Origin: Nostoc sp. LEGE 06077
GTDB lineage: Bacteria; Cyanobacteriota; Cyanobacteriia; Cyanobacteriales; Nostocaceae
DNA: 64,000 nucleotides
NCBI RefSeq assembly: GCF_015207705.1
Contig: NZ_JADEWI010000009.1
Span: forward strand, 1 to 64,000
Direction: 5' to 3'
In this document: in pieces, positions 36,734 to 46,258 of the stretch
Numbering within the stretch: the stretch's first letter is position 1
Layout of the letters: the number at the start of each line of letters is the position of its first letter
Translations under genes and position numbers: made by a program
The notes under the pieces: model-generated
What the model saw: the letters and a program-made list of their open reading frames with translations, nothing else
What the model was told of the DNA's origin: nothing
The model's database searches: none

Positions 36734-36835
36734 AGACTTACGCAAAAAGATGGAAAATAAAGGTTTTAGAGCAGGGTGTATGTATTCAAAACCCTTACAG
36801 CCAATCCCTACAGACAATTTTGGTGCGTAAGTCTT
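36734..36835. mobile_element. MITE-like element, 102 bp, 12-bp terminal inverted repeats
   Basis: AAGACTTACGCA at 36734-36745 is the perfect reverse complement of TGCGTAAGTCTT at 36824-36835. The interior has no coding and contains GGTTTTAGAGCAGGGTG and TTCAAAACCCTTACAG, a second partial stem. It lies upstream of the PTOX-like gene. No clear target duplication is visible. Confidence 0.65.
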
Positions 36836-36927
36836 GCAATAGTAAAGTGCGATCGCCAGATTGTAACAGTTCACCACATCAAGCGATCGCATTTATTTTT
36901 CTTAAATTCCAGCAGATTTTAAATTTC

Positions 36928-38187
36928 TTATATTTTGGCGCGAACTACAGGATAAGGAAACAGTCGCTTAAATCCATCCTGACGTTCAGCTACTGTTTCA
37001 GGAGCCACATCCCACAAGCTTTCGTAATAGAAAAAAGCTACACCTAAACCCCGTTCTTGGGCTGCGCGTACTTGGGACTTAATTTGTTGCATGGGGACGG
37101 GATTATTCCGTAATCCTGTCATAATCCCAATTCCTGTGGGAATTTTTTGTTGCGCTTCTTGAATTTCGCTGCGGCCGATATTGGCGATAAAACTTTGCAG
37201 ATTCGGACGATAAACTTGCACAACTAGTTCATCTACAATATTTTGCCGTATCCAAGTCAGCCAATCTTGCAGGTGAAACTTGTAAGCAAAATCATAATAA
37301 TTCGGAGAAACCGAGAAAATGGCATTGGGTTTTCTGGCTTTCACTGCTTGGTTGAGTTGTACCATGAAAGCGGTAATCTTATCTGCCCGCCACTTTATCC
37401 AAGCTGGATCATTAGGGTTTGCAGGGGGATTGTTTTTGGTTTCTTGAGTATATAAAGCGACTGTGTATTTGTCGTAACCAAATTCATGGGGCAAACTCAT
37501 GTGGTCATCAAACTGAATCCCATCTGCATCATATTGGGTAACAACTTCTAGCACCAAGTTGCTAATGAATTGTTGCACTTGGGGATGGAAAGGATTCAAC
37601 CAAACAACTTCACCCGCTGCACTGATGGAAGTTTCACTACCATTGCGCTTTTTGGTCAACCACTCTGGATGATTTAAGGCTAACTCAGATGTTGGCGGAG
37701 CCATGAACCCAAACTCAAACCACGGTATGACTAAAAGTCCTTGACGATGGGCTTGATTAATTAGGTCTGCGAGGATATCTTGTCCATCTGAACCACGGGC
37801 GATAAAAGGTTGAATACCTGCGCGTTGGGCGGTGGCGCTGGGATACATAGCATAACCAGAGTTCCACACCACGGGATAGATAGTGTTGAAATTGAGCCGT
37901 TGCAAGTGTTTAACTGCTTCTTGCACTTTGCTGCGATCGCGCAGAATATTAAAATCATTGTTGGTCATCCACACACCGCGAATTTCTTGGCGTGGTAGTT
38001 GAGAGATCGCAGGTTTTAGCCCATCAACTAACAATACTGCCATGAAAGAGACTAACATCAGCATTGGCACTAGCAGCTTTAGCTTGCGCCACCAACCTGG
38101 GAGAATAAAGAGTTTCATCGGGTTGAATGATTTGTCGCCTACCCACACACGCCATCGCCTGTTTTTGTGATGGAATTGATTAGCCAT
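36928..38187 (-). CDS. Family 10-like glycosyl hydrolase (GHL10/DUF187)
   Basis: This 419-residue protein has an N-terminal basic and hydrophobic signal-anchor (about 25-55) and a GHL10 domain: REIRGVWMTNNDFNIL, LQRLNFNTIYPVVWNSGYAMYPS, VIPWFEFGFMAP, DADGIQFDDHMSLP and IGIMTGLRNNPVPM. GHL10 barrels are cell-surface hydrolases, probably acting on polysaccharide or peptidoglycan. The Asp in QFDDH is a likely catalytic residue. An internal ATG (MKLFILPG, residue 24) is an alternative start. Confidence 0.88.
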   Translation of the reverse strand: MANQFHHKNRRWRVWVGDKSFNPMKLFILPGWWRKLKLLVPMLMLVSFMAVLLVDGLKPAISQLPRQEIRGVWMTNNDFNILRDRSKVQEAVKHLQRLNFNTIYPVVWNSGYAMYPSATAQRAGIQPFIARGSDGQDILADLINQAHRQGLLVIPWFEFGFMAPPTSELALNHPEWLTKKRNGSETSISAAGEVVWLNPFHPQVQQFISNLVLEVVTQYDADGIQFDDHMSLPHEFGYDKYTVALYTQETKNNPPANPNDPAWIKWRADKITAFMVQLNQAVKARKPNAIFSVSPNYYDFAYKFHLQDWLTWIRQNIVDELVVQVYRPNLQSFIANIGRSEIQEAQQKIPTGIGIMTGLRNNPVPMQQIKSQVRAAQERGLGVAFFYYESLWDVAPETVAERQDGFKRLFPYPVVRAKI

Positions 38188-38671
38188 ATAGCCTTGAAGT
38201 ATTCACGTTTACTAGAGGAATGGTTAATTGGTAGTTGTTCATTCAATGCTGCACATCGAATTTTCTGCACCGGAGAAACTCAAACAAAATTCATACCGTC
38301 AATTATGGATGACGTAACCAGTATCTATTAGTATCCAATATACATTGTGTCTAAAAGTTATTTTACCAAGTCTTTATTTTACCTGGCTTTGCTGAAATTA
38401 TTACCAAAATTTACTGATACAATAGTGTATTGTTTATAACCTGAAATCGCCAAATCAAGAAGAAATACTACACTTAACTACAATTAACCCCAGCAATAAT
38501 GCTTAGATTAGGGGTTCATGAGGAAATTGCTGTTATGAATTTTCATACCCTACATTTATCTTCCCTCAATATGTCCACCAAGACAATTGCATCTCACCTT
38601 TGGCTGTTGTTAATGAGCCAATTCTGTAACAATGATTAACAGTAATCCGGAATACTGAATCTAAGCTACTC
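38188..38671. other. Divergent intergenic region upstream of hpt
   Basis: Nearly 500 bases separate the divergent GHL10 and phytyltransferase genes. A 34-codon frame starting near 38536 has no support. No clear operator or terminator was seen. Confidence 0.5.
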
Positions 38672-39634
38672 ATGAGTCAGAGTTCTCAAAACAGCCATTT
38701 ATCACGCAAACCTTTGCCATTCAATTGGTTATATGCCTTTTGGAAGTTTTCGCGTCCGCACACAATTATTGGCACAAGTCTAAGTGTATTGGGTTTATAT
38801 TTCATTGCCCTTGCCATTAGTCATCGTGTTGACTCTCTATTCCCCATTTCTAATTCCCTAGTGCCAGTTTTAGGTGCCTGGATTGCTTGTTTATGTGGCA
38901 ATGTTTACATTGTTGGATTAAATCAGCTAGAAGATGTGGAGATAGATAAGATTAATAAGCCACATTTACCAATAGCATCCGGGGAATTTTCTCGACGCTT
39001 AGGACAATTTATTGTCATAACTACGGGGATTTTAGCACTAGTGGTTGCCTGGTTAAATGGGCCATTTTTGTTGGGAATGGTAGCTTTAAGCTTGGCAATT
39101 GGTACAGCTTATTCTTTACCACCAATTCGCTTAAAACAATTTCCATTTTGGGCAGCACTTTGCATTTTTTCTGTCCGGGGGACAATTGTGAATTTAGGCT
39201 TATTTTTGCATTTTAATTGGGTACTGCAAAGCAAAGAATTAATTCCGCCAGCGGTGTGGGTACTGACGATATTTATCTTAGTGTTTACCTTTGCGATCGC
39301 AATTTTTAAAGATATCCCTGATATAGAGGGCGATCGCTTGTACAACATTACTACATTTACAATTAAACTTGGAGCGCATTCTGTATTTAACTTGGCGCTT
39401 TGGGTACTCACCCTCTGCTATTTAGGTATGATGTTGGCAGGTGTGCTACATCTCCAGTCAGTGAACTCAGCTTTTTTGGTGATTACCCATTTAATATTGC
39501 TGTGTGGGATGTGGTTTCGCAGTTTAACAGTAGACTTACAAGATAAACGAGCGATCGCCCGCTTCTATCAATTCATTTGGAAACTCTTTTTCTTAGAATA
39601 TTTAATATTTCCCATAGCCTGTTTGTTGGCTTAA
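38672..39634 (+). CDS. Homogentisate phytyltransferase (UbiA family)
   Basis: This 320-residue membrane prenyltransferase joins homogentisate and phytyl diphosphate, an early step of tocopherol synthesis. It shows HTIIGTSLSVLGLY, the first aspartate-rich motif NQLEDVEIDKINKPHLP, and the second KDIPDIEGDRLY, with about nine membrane helices. The sequence and length match the cyanobacterial Slr1736 type. A TPR protein starts 4 bases after the stop, so they may be cotranscribed. Confidence 0.9.
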   Translation: MSQSSQNSHLSRKPLPFNWLYAFWKFSRPHTIIGTSLSVLGLYFIALAISHRVDSLFPISNSLVPVLGAWIACLCGNVYIVGLNQLEDVEIDKINKPHLPIASGEFSRRLGQFIVITTGILALVVAWLNGPFLLGMVALSLAIGTAYSLPPIRLKQFPFWAALCIFSVRGTIVNLGLFLHFNWVLQSKELIPPAVWVLTIFILVFTFAIAIFKDIPDIEGDRLYNITTFTIKLGAHSVFNLALWVLTLCYLGMMLAGVLHLQSVNSAFLVITHLILLCGMWFRSLTVDLQDKRAIARFYQFIWKLFFLEYLIFPIACLLA

Positions 39635-39638
39635 AATA

Positions 39639-40103
39639 ATGCTAGATACTTTTCCAGTAAATGATATTTTTGCCACCTTGGTAGTAATTGCTAGTATTTT
39701 CTTGCTGATTTATTTTGCCTGGAAAACCTTAATCACCTCCAAGTATTTTCAAAAAGGGATTAATCTTTATCAGCAAAAAGATTATGCGGGTGCAGAAGCA
39801 GAATTTCGGAAAGTTATTGCTATCAATTCTACTAATGACGTAGTGCGCTTATTTTTAGGCGATGTTTTATATCAACAAGATAAAATTGCCGAAGCCACAG
39901 AATTATTCCAAGAAGTCATTCGTCGCAGTCCGAAAAACCCTGAAGCTTATTTGCGCCTAGCCAATGTTTTAATTCAGCAAAATCAACCAGAAGCAGCTAA
40001 AACTAACTTGCAAACAGCACAAAAATTATTTCAAAAACGCCAACCTGAAAAAGCCCAAAAAGTTACTCAGTTGTTAGAGAAAATGAATGCCAAGTTAACC
40101 TGA
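39639..40103 (+). CDS. Membrane-anchored TPR protein
   Basis: The 154-residue product has an N-terminal membrane segment (about residues 8-28) and three tetratricopeptide repeats (YQQKDYAGAEAEFRKVIAIN, GDVLYQQDKIAEATELFQEV, LRLANVLIQQNQPEAAKTNL). It is probably a scaffold at the membrane. It starts 4 bases after the hpt stop. Confidence 0.8.
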   Translation: MLDTFPVNDIFATLVVIASIFLLIYFAWKTLITSKYFQKGINLYQQKDYAGAEAEFRKVIAINSTNDVVRLFLGDVLYQQDKIAEATELFQEVIRRSPKNPEAYLRLANVLIQQNQPEAAKTNLQTAQKLFQKRQPEKAQKVTQLLEKMNAKLT

Positions 40104-40130
40104 AACTGATTTTTTTAATTGCAGATAGTT

Positions 40131-40700
40131 ATGCTAAAAATTCCCAATAAAATATTGACCATAGCAGAGTTTCTCTCATTACCAGAAACTCAACCAAGTT
40201 TAGAGTATATCGACGGTCAAATAATTCAAAAACCAATGCCTCAAGGAAAACATAGCACTATTCAAGGAGAACTATGTCCCAAAATCAATTCTGTTGTCAA
40301 AGTCCAAAAAATGGGTTGGGCTTTTCCAGAATTACGCTGTACATTTGGCGGAATTTCTATAGTTCCCGATGTCGCTGTATTTTCTTGGGTAAGGCTTCCT
40401 GTCGATAAAAATGGTGATATTGCTAATACATTTACCGTTGCACCAGACTGGATTATCGAAATACTTTCCCCAGAACAAAGCCATACAAAAGTTACAAAAA
40501 AAATCTTACACGCGCTCAATCATGGCACTCAAATGGGTTGGTTAATTGACCCAGATGAGCGATTTATTGCTGCTTATCCGGTGGGAAAACAACCTTTAGC
40601 TTTTGAAGCACTTGATAGCATTTTACCCGTACCGAATTTCTGCCAAGAGTTACAGTTGACAGTAGGTGAAATTTTTGGCTGGTTAAAGGTAAATTTGTAG
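40131..40700 (+). CDS. Uma2 family (DUF820) putative endonuclease
   Basis: The 189-residue protein has the Uma2 layout: LTIAEFLSLPETQPSLEYIDGQIIQKP, QGKHSTIQGEL, ISIVPDVAVFSW and DWIIEILSPEQSHTKV, with Asp in VPDVAV and Glu in IIEILS as nuclease-like residues. It is a second, divergent copy of the family in this window. The ATG at 40131 was chosen; a TTG at 40119 would add four residues. Confidence 0.85.
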   Translation: MLKIPNKILTIAEFLSLPETQPSLEYIDGQIIQKPMPQGKHSTIQGELCPKINSVVKVQKMGWAFPELRCTFGGISIVPDVAVFSWVRLPVDKNGDIANTFTVAPDWIIEILSPEQSHTKVTKKILHALNHGTQMGWLIDPDERFIAAYPVGKQPLAFEALDSILPVPNFCQELQLTVGEIFGWLKVNL

Positions 40701-40747
40701 TGAGAAAGTTGGGCATAATAAAAGGCTATCTGTCACAATTGCAGTTT

Positions 40748-41344
40748 TCAAACTAGTTGATTGCGAATAGCCTGAATAAATTGCTGTACAGCATCATACT
40801 GGTCAGGGATGACAATATACTGTAGCAATATACTGGGATCTAAATTAGGAAAAAACTCACTACGCTCGACTTCTTCATACTCACCCTGTTCGCTCAAGCG
40901 GAATATTTTGATAGAGTTAGATTTCCAAAACCAAACTTCTGGTACTTTTTTAGGTTTATATAACTCTTTTTTGTTAATAGTTCCACTGGTGATGATAACT
41001 TCAATTACGATGTCTGGAACTTCTTTTTTTGTGCCAATGCTATAGGATTCATCTGGTGTACCTGAAGCATAGCCTGGCTCTTCCAAAGTGTAGCCACCAC
41101 GACCATAAAAACGGATACCCAACTCTCTCATATAAGCTTCTAATAAATAACCGAGAGTTCTTTTCACATATTCATGTTCTTCACCAATTGGAGACATAAT
41201 TTCTAACATTCCTGATAAATAAGACAATCGGACATTGTCGTTATCCAATAGCTGGGCTTCAATTCCTTTGAATTGCTCCCAGGAAACATCTTTGAGAGTT
41301 ATCAGTTTTTCTTCTGCGGACTGTTCTACAAGTGGGATACTCAT
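40748..41344 (-). CDS. Uma2 family (DUF820) putative endonuclease
   Basis: This 198-residue Uma2 protein shows LSYLSGMLEIMSPIGEEHEYVKRT, the strand FYGRGGYTLEE, PDIVIEVIITSGTINKKELY and KVPEVWFWK. Here the core is PDIVIEV. It converges on the previous Uma2 gene, but they are not close duplicates (different N-termini). The upstream spacer of about 210 bases has no other gene. Confidence 0.85.
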   Translation of the reverse strand: MSIPLVEQSAEEKLITLKDVSWEQFKGIEAQLLDNDNVRLSYLSGMLEIMSPIGEEHEYVKRTLGYLLEAYMRELGIRFYGRGGYTLEEPGYASGTPDESYSIGTKKEVPDIVIEVIITSGTINKKELYKPKKVPEVWFWKSNSIKIFRLSEQGEYEEVERSEFFPNLDPSILLQYIVIPDQYDAVQQFIQAIRNQLV

Positions 41345-41553
41345 ATCAACACTTCCTTAAAAAACTAAATTAGAAGGGGCATACCTTAACAAAACCTTCT
41401 GTAAATAGTAAGGTTATTTTTTGAGGGTTAAGGATTTCGTATTTGCCGAAGCAATTTATCTGTATATAGATTATTCTACGATCGCTAACTCATCGATAAT
41501 CATCTTGATTGATATGATGAAATTTTTCTGCCCGATCGCATTAATATCAGATT

Positions 41554-43125
41554 ATGACTGAAAAATTGGGTAAAGTTTACCTTGTAGGTGCAGGGCCGGG
41601 AGATGTGGCGTACCTGACAGTTAAGGCTTATCATCTCTTGGCTGTGGCTGAGGTATTGGTCTACGATGCTCTGATAGATGAGCAATTATTACAGTGTGTA
41701 CCATCAAATTGTTTGAAGTTAGATGTGGGTAAACGTGGTGGTAAACCCAGTACACCCCAAGGAGAAATTAACAAATTATTGGTGCAGCACTGTCAAGCTG
41801 GTCAACAAGTTGTCAGGTTAAAATCAGGCGACCCATTTATTTTTGGCCGCTGTACTTCCGAAATTGCGGCCTTGAAAGCAGCCGGTTGTGAATTTGAAGT
41901 AGTACCAGGAATTTCTTCGGCTTTAGCAGCGCCGTTGTTCGCCGGAATTCCCTTGACAGACCCGGTGATGAGTCGCTGTTTTGCTGTGTTTACCGCCCAT
42001 GAACCAGATGCGTTGGACTGGGAGGCGCTGTCACGGTTAGAGACGTTAGTAATTTTGATGGGGGGACAAAATCTACCAGAGATTTTACATCAATTATTGC
42101 GGCGGAAGCGATCGCCTCTCACTCCCATTGCGATCATCCGTTGGGCGGGAACGCCGAATCAACAAATTTGGACTGGTCAACTCGATAATATTTTAGAAAA
42201 AACCGCAGGTTTATCACTCTCGCCAGTGGTAATTGTCATTGGTGAGGTTGTTGGGCTACGGCAGTACTTACAATCTGAGACAATAAATTCTGAGGATTCC
42301 ACTACAGCAATTATTCCCAGTCGCGCCACTATGTCCAACCACCGCCCCCTCGCTGGAAAAACTATCTTAGTCACTCGTTCTGTGGGACAGTCGAGCGAAT
42401 TTAGCGATCGCCTCCAAGCCGTTGGTGCTACAGTCATTGAAATGCCCACCTTAGAAATCGGCCCGCCTTCTAGTTGGACAGATTTAGATCATGCGATCGC
42501 TAGTTTATCTGACTTTCACTGGTTAATTCTCACTTCAACCAACGGTATCGAATACTTTTTTGCCAGATTAAAAGCCTTGGGTCAAGATTCTCGCGCTTTA
42601 GCTAATGTCAAAATTGCAGTAGTTGGGGAAAAAACCGCCCAATGTCTCAGAAAACAAGCCCTAAAACCAGATTTTATTCCGCCTAACTTTGTCGCAGACT
42701 CGTTGGTAGAAAACTTTCCCGAAGCTTTGTTAGGTCAAAAGATTTTATTCCCCAGAGTCGAAACTGGCGGTCGAGAAGTTTTAGTCAAAGAATTAACAGC
42801 CAAGGGCGCAGAAGTCGTTGAAGTTGCAGCATATCAATCTTGCTGTCCTAGTAGTATCCCTGAATCAGCAAAGTTAGCTTTACAAAATCATCAAATAGAT
42901 ATTATTACCTTTGCTAGTTCTAAAACTGTACAATTTTTCTGTCAAATTATAGACAAAACATTTGCTAATCACGCTGTTGTCAATTTACAGAATGTTTGCA
43001 TTGCTTCCATTGGCCCCCAAACTTCTAAAACTTGTCATGCTTTATTCGGACGGGTAGATGTTGAGGCTGAAGAATATACCTTAGAAGGACTAACTCAAGC
43101 CTTGGTGAAAAAGTATGACGTGTGA
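41554..43125 (+). CDS. Fused uroporphyrinogen-III C-methyltransferase and synthase
   Basis: This 523-residue protein joins CobA (residues 1-245: VYLVGAGPGDVAYLTVKAY, the GDPFIFGR loop, VPGISSALAAPLFAGIPLTD) to HemD (about 265-523: KTILVTRSVGQSSEFSDRL, LTSTNGIEYFF, FPRVETGGREVLVKEL). HemD closes the tetrapyrrole ring and CobA methylates uroporphyrinogen III towards siroheme and cobalamin. The fusion couples the two steps. The stop codon overlaps a heptamer repeat. CoaE follows after 70 bases. Confidence 0.92.
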   Translation: MTEKLGKVYLVGAGPGDVAYLTVKAYHLLAVAEVLVYDALIDEQLLQCVPSNCLKLDVGKRGGKPSTPQGEINKLLVQHCQAGQQVVRLKSGDPFIFGRCTSEIAALKAAGCEFEVVPGISSALAAPLFAGIPLTDPVMSRCFAVFTAHEPDALDWEALSRLETLVILMGGQNLPEILHQLLRRKRSPLTPIAIIRWAGTPNQQIWTGQLDNILEKTAGLSLSPVVIVIGEVVGLRQYLQSETINSEDSTTAIIPSRATMSNHRPLAGKTILVTRSVGQSSEFSDRLQAVGATVIEMPTLEIGPPSSWTDLDHAIASLSDFHWLILTSTNGIEYFFARLKALGQDSRALANVKIAVVGEKTAQCLRKQALKPDFIPPNFVADSLVENFPEALLGQKILFPRVETGGREVLVKELTAKGAEVVEVAAYQSCCPSSIPESAKLALQNHQIDIITFASSKTVQFFCQIIDKTFANHAVVNLQNVCIASIGPQTSKTCHALFGRVDVEAEEYTLEGLTQALVKKYDV

Positions 43126-43142
43126 AGTATGAAGTATGAAGT
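43121..43142. repeat. Heptanucleotide tandem repeat (TGAAGTA)
   Basis: Three 7-mers TGAAGTA, TGAAGTA and TGAAGTC-like start at the stop codon of cobA-hemD. This is the reverse-complement type of the ACTTCAT arrays at 5603 and 6028. Confidence 0.75.
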
Positions 43143-43162
43143 CCACGGGAATAATATACTAC

Positions 43163-43182
43163 TACTCAGCACTCAGCACTTT
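43163..43182. repeat. Heptanucleotide tandem repeat (ACTCAGC)
   Basis: Two full ACTCAGC heptamers plus a partial one lie before coaE. The same motif is at 49351-49370 before mtnD. Confidence 0.7.
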
Positions 43183-43195
43183 TAACTATTGACCA

Positions 43196-43777
43196 ATGAC
43201 TAAACGCATCATCGGCTTAACAGGAGGAATTGCTACAGGTAAAACCACTGTTGCTAATTATTTAGCCAGTGCTTATCATCTGCCGATTTTTGATGCTGAT
43301 ATTTATGCTAGAGATGCAGTCTCTATGGGTTCACCTATTTTACAGGCGATCGCGCAACGTTACGGTGAACAAATATTACTACCTGATGGTAATCTAAACC
43401 GTCAGCAACTAGGGGAAATTATCTTTCAAAATCAACAAGAGCGCCAATGGGTCGAAGATTTGATTCACCCTTATGTCAAAAAATGTTTTCTCCAAGCAAT
43501 TGCTACATCCATAGCGGAAACTCTGGTGTTAGTTATTCCACTGTTGTTTGAAGCACAGATGACAGATTTAGTTACAGAAACTTGGGTAGTCAGTTGTTCG
43601 GAAGCACAACAGTTACAAAGATTAATCCAGCGAAATTATCTGCATCCAGAACAAGCACAAGCACGAATTACCAGCCAATTACCTTTGGTACAAAAGATAT
43701 CTATGGCAGATGTTGTATTAGATAACTCTTCTACCTTACAATCACTATTACTTCAGGTAGATTTTGCTTTAAAATAA
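43196..43777 (+). CDS. Dephospho-CoA kinase
   Basis: This 193-residue P-loop kinase phosphorylates dephospho-CoA, the last step of CoA synthesis. It has GGIATGKT at residues 10-17, the DAD in PIFDADIYARDAV, the IHPYVKK lid region and VIPLLFEAQM. Length and motifs are typical of CoaE. The ATG at 43196 is the only fitting start. Confidence 0.94.
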   Translation: MTKRIIGLTGGIATGKTTVANYLASAYHLPIFDADIYARDAVSMGSPILQAIAQRYGEQILLPDGNLNRQQLGEIIFQNQQERQWVEDLIHPYVKKCFLQAIATSIAETLVLVIPLLFEAQMTDLVTETWVVSCSEAQQLQRLIQRNYLHPEQAQARITSQLPLVQKISMADVVLDNSSTLQSLLLQVDFALK

Positions 43778-44436
43778 GTTGTAATTTTATAAGAACAAAT
43801 GTATATAAAAATTCATATCTATGACACTTAAATGTCACTCTGAATTGCTATATCTATCAAAAATTTAAAGTCAGGTAAACAAGACTTATCTCTTAACCAT
43901 TCTACATTAATACTTTAGTAAATTTACTGTGGACACTGCGGTTTATACTCCTGTAATTTATGTAGTAAATGCGTATCTTAGGAGTCTGCCACAGGAAAGT
44001 TAATGTTTGCATAATAATATGCCTGGCATCATCAGCAACACAGATATAATCTTGAGATAAAAATTAAACAATAAAAGTTCAGAATTAAGTCTACAAAAAA
44101 TTTAGAACAATTCTGAATACTGCTTATAAAATTATTGTTGGGTATATTCAAAAAACAGTTGGTTATTTAATCAATGCTGTTTAGTCATCTACAAAAATAG
44201 TTACAGCATTTCTCAGTTGAGTAAACTACATCTTTATAGAGGGCAGGAGGCTAGAGACTCGTGTCTAGTATTGTGTACCTCATATAGATGAAACCTGCTG
44301 TATTAATCGCGAGATATTTAGATTCTTTTTTGTCTTTTCAGAGTTGGTTATTGCTCAAGATGTATATCGATATAGCCAAACTAATTTTTCAAAGAAAGGA
44401 TTTTGTCCAAATATTAAATTTTGTATGAGAAAAGCT
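43778..44436. other. AT-rich intergenic region
   Basis: About 660 bases without a supported gene. TTCAGAATT (44078-44086) and AATTCTGAA (44109-44117) form an inverted repeat, and ATGCTGT/ACAGCAT arms lie near 44174-44208. The remaining sequence shows nothing clear. Confidence 0.5.
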
Positions 44437-44745
44437 ATGAATTTAAGTTTCAATTTTTTTAATTGGTTGCCACTATTAGTTATCCCAACTAATGAGTCAC
44501 AGCAAAAGCAAAAAATACATGACTACAGTCAATTTATTACAGGCAGAGATTACGTATTTGAGTCTATAAATCAAGGTTTAGAAGGACACATGACAGGGGT
44601 AGGAAAAGGCATTAAGCCTTGTGATTACATTATTTTGCGGAGTGAATCTGAATTATCTCGATATCAAGTTGAAGAAATTGATTATTATGCCGATCCGCCA
44701 GAGATGTGGATGGCTTTACTCAAAAAAGTCATAGATAATTCGTAA
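44437..44745 (+). CDS. Conserved-looking hypothetical protein, about 102 aa
   Basis: The frame encodes MNLSFNFFNWLPLLVIPTNE, then DYSQFITGRDYVFESINQ, HMTGVGKGIKPCDYIIL, and YYADPPEMWMALLKKV. The well-formed glycine and proline turns suggest a real folded domain, perhaps binding a ligand, but I do not recognise the family. The start is uncertain: ATGs at 44425 and 44437, and a TTG at 44344, are all in frame and none has a strong ribosome site. Confidence 0.6.
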   Translation: MNLSFNFFNWLPLLVIPTNESQQKQKIHDYSQFITGRDYVFESINQGLEGHMTGVGKGIKPCDYIILRSESELSRYQVEEIDYYADPPEMWMALLKKVIDNS

Positions 44746-44750
44746 TTGAT

Positions 44751-44789
44751 AACTCGTAGTTGGTAATTCGTAATTACCAACTACGAGTT
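44751..44789. terminator. Long palindrome between convergent genes
   Basis: AACTCGTAGTTGGTAATT and AATTACCAACTACGAGTT form a perfect 18-bp stem with a 3-nt loop, between the convergent hypothetical gene and tldD. It probably ends both transcripts. Its core GGTAATTCGTAATTACC also occurs at 33972-33988, so it is also a repeat. Confidence 0.65.
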
Positions 44790-44798
44790 ACAAATTAT

Positions 44799-46193
44799 CT
44801 AGGTTTCTCCACCAACAACTACATCTCTAATTCGCAGGCTGGGGCCGCCGCAACCTACAGGTAAACCATTTTGTCCACCTTTACCGCAACCACCAGACTC
44901 ATCCCAGTAGAAGTCCTCGCCAATTGCTTCAATATCAGCTAGGGTTTGAAAAACGTTACCCGAAAGTGTGACATCTTTAACGGGTTCAGCAATTTTGCCA
45001 TTTCTAATCATCCATGCTTCCCCGGCGCTAAAGGTGAACATTTCCCCATTAGTCATCCCACCTAACCAGTTACGGGCATAAACGCCTTCTTTGATACCTG
45101 TAAATAAATCTGCCACTGGCGTGTTACCTGCTTCTATCCAGGTATTGGTCATACGGACAATGGGGCTAAAGTGATAATTGAGACAACGGGCATTACCTGT
45201 TGGTGCTTCGTCTAATTTACCAGCGGTTTCCCGTGAATGTAAGCGACCCACCAAAATTCCATCTTTGATGAGTTGGGTGGTGGTGGCTGGTGTCCCTTCA
45301 TCATCATAAAAATAACTTCCGCGGTGTCCTTCTGGGGCTGCACCATCAAAAATTTGTAGTTCTTTTGGCCCAAACCGCCGTCCGAGGGTCATTACTTCTA
45401 GTAAATCGGGATTTTCGTAAGCCATATCTGCTTCGGAAAGATGTCCAAAGGCTTCATGGACAAACAAACCTGTGAGAATAGGGTCAATAACGACAGTATA
45501 TGTATTACCTTTAACGGATGGGAGCGATAAAGCTGCAACTGCCCTTTGGGCAGCATTTTTAACTTGTTCATCCAAATTAACTAAATCTTCATAGGCTTTG
45601 CGAGAACCTGTAGTTTCCCTTCCCGTTTGGACAGTTTCGCCATTTCTCGCAGTGGCGGCGAAGCGCATTTCCATATCTACCCAAGATTGCTCAATTAGTG
45701 TACCTTCGGAGGTGGCAATAATGATTCTTTGGGCGCTGTCACCATAACGGACAGAAGTTGTAGTAATTTGGGGGTCAACACTTTTTAATAGTTGCGTGTA
45801 GCGATCGCACAATTCTTTTTTCTGCGATAGGCTAATTTTACGCGGATCTGTACCTGTTAGCGGTAGTTGACAGATGGCTTGCACTGGGTTGATGGGTGCT
45901 AGTAAAGTTTCTTCATCACCCACCATCAAAGCAGCTGCGATCGCTTCTTCAATCCGTTCTTTAATAGTAGAAAGCTGGTTAAAACTGCTTAAACCCCAGC
46001 CACCTTTATAACAAGCGCGAATATGTCCACCAATAGAAATACCTTCACTCAGGGTTTCTACCTTGTCGCCACGCAACAAGATATCAGTTCCTTCTGCTTC
46101 CTCTAAGCGAATCATTAAATAATCTACACGGGATGAGTAGCGGGAAATGAGATCAGACACTAAATTTTGTGCGTCTGCAATTGTAGTTGGCAT
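44799..46193 (-). CDS. TldD/PmbA family metallopeptidase (TldD-like)
   Basis: This 464-residue protein has the zinc motif HEAFGH (HExxxH) followed by the family signature LSEADMAYENPDLL, then YFYDDEGTPA, LHSRETAGKLDEAPTGNAR and GGMTNGEMFTFSAGEAWMI. TldD with TldE degrades unfolded peptides and processes peptide natural products. No TldE gene is adjacent. The ATG at 46193 (MPTTIADAQ) was chosen; the longer frame would run into a phosphofructokinase relic on the other strand. Confidence 0.92.
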   Translation of the reverse strand: MPTTIADAQNLVSDLISRYSSRVDYLMIRLEEAEGTDILLRGDKVETLSEGISIGGHIRACYKGGWGLSSFNQLSTIKERIEEAIAAALMVGDEETLLAPINPVQAICQLPLTGTDPRKISLSQKKELCDRYTQLLKSVDPQITTTSVRYGDSAQRIIIATSEGTLIEQSWVDMEMRFAATARNGETVQTGRETTGSRKAYEDLVNLDEQVKNAAQRAVAALSLPSVKGNTYTVVIDPILTGLFVHEAFGHLSEADMAYENPDLLEVMTLGRRFGPKELQIFDGAAPEGHRGSYFYDDEGTPATTTQLIKDGILVGRLHSRETAGKLDEAPTGNARCLNYHFSPIVRMTNTWIEAGNTPVADLFTGIKEGVYARNWLGGMTNGEMFTFSAGEAWMIRNGKIAEPVKDVTLSGNVFQTLADIEAIGEDFYWDESGGCGKGGQNGLPVGCGGPSLRIRDVVVGGET

Positions 46194-46258
46194 TTGTTGG
46201 TAGTCACCGCAACGAACTACATTTATTGTGCAATATGGGAGGGTGAGTGGGAAATTGG

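Noticed and set aside
38536-38640. 34-codon open frame upstream of hpt
   Set aside because: No ribosome site and no recognisable sequence.
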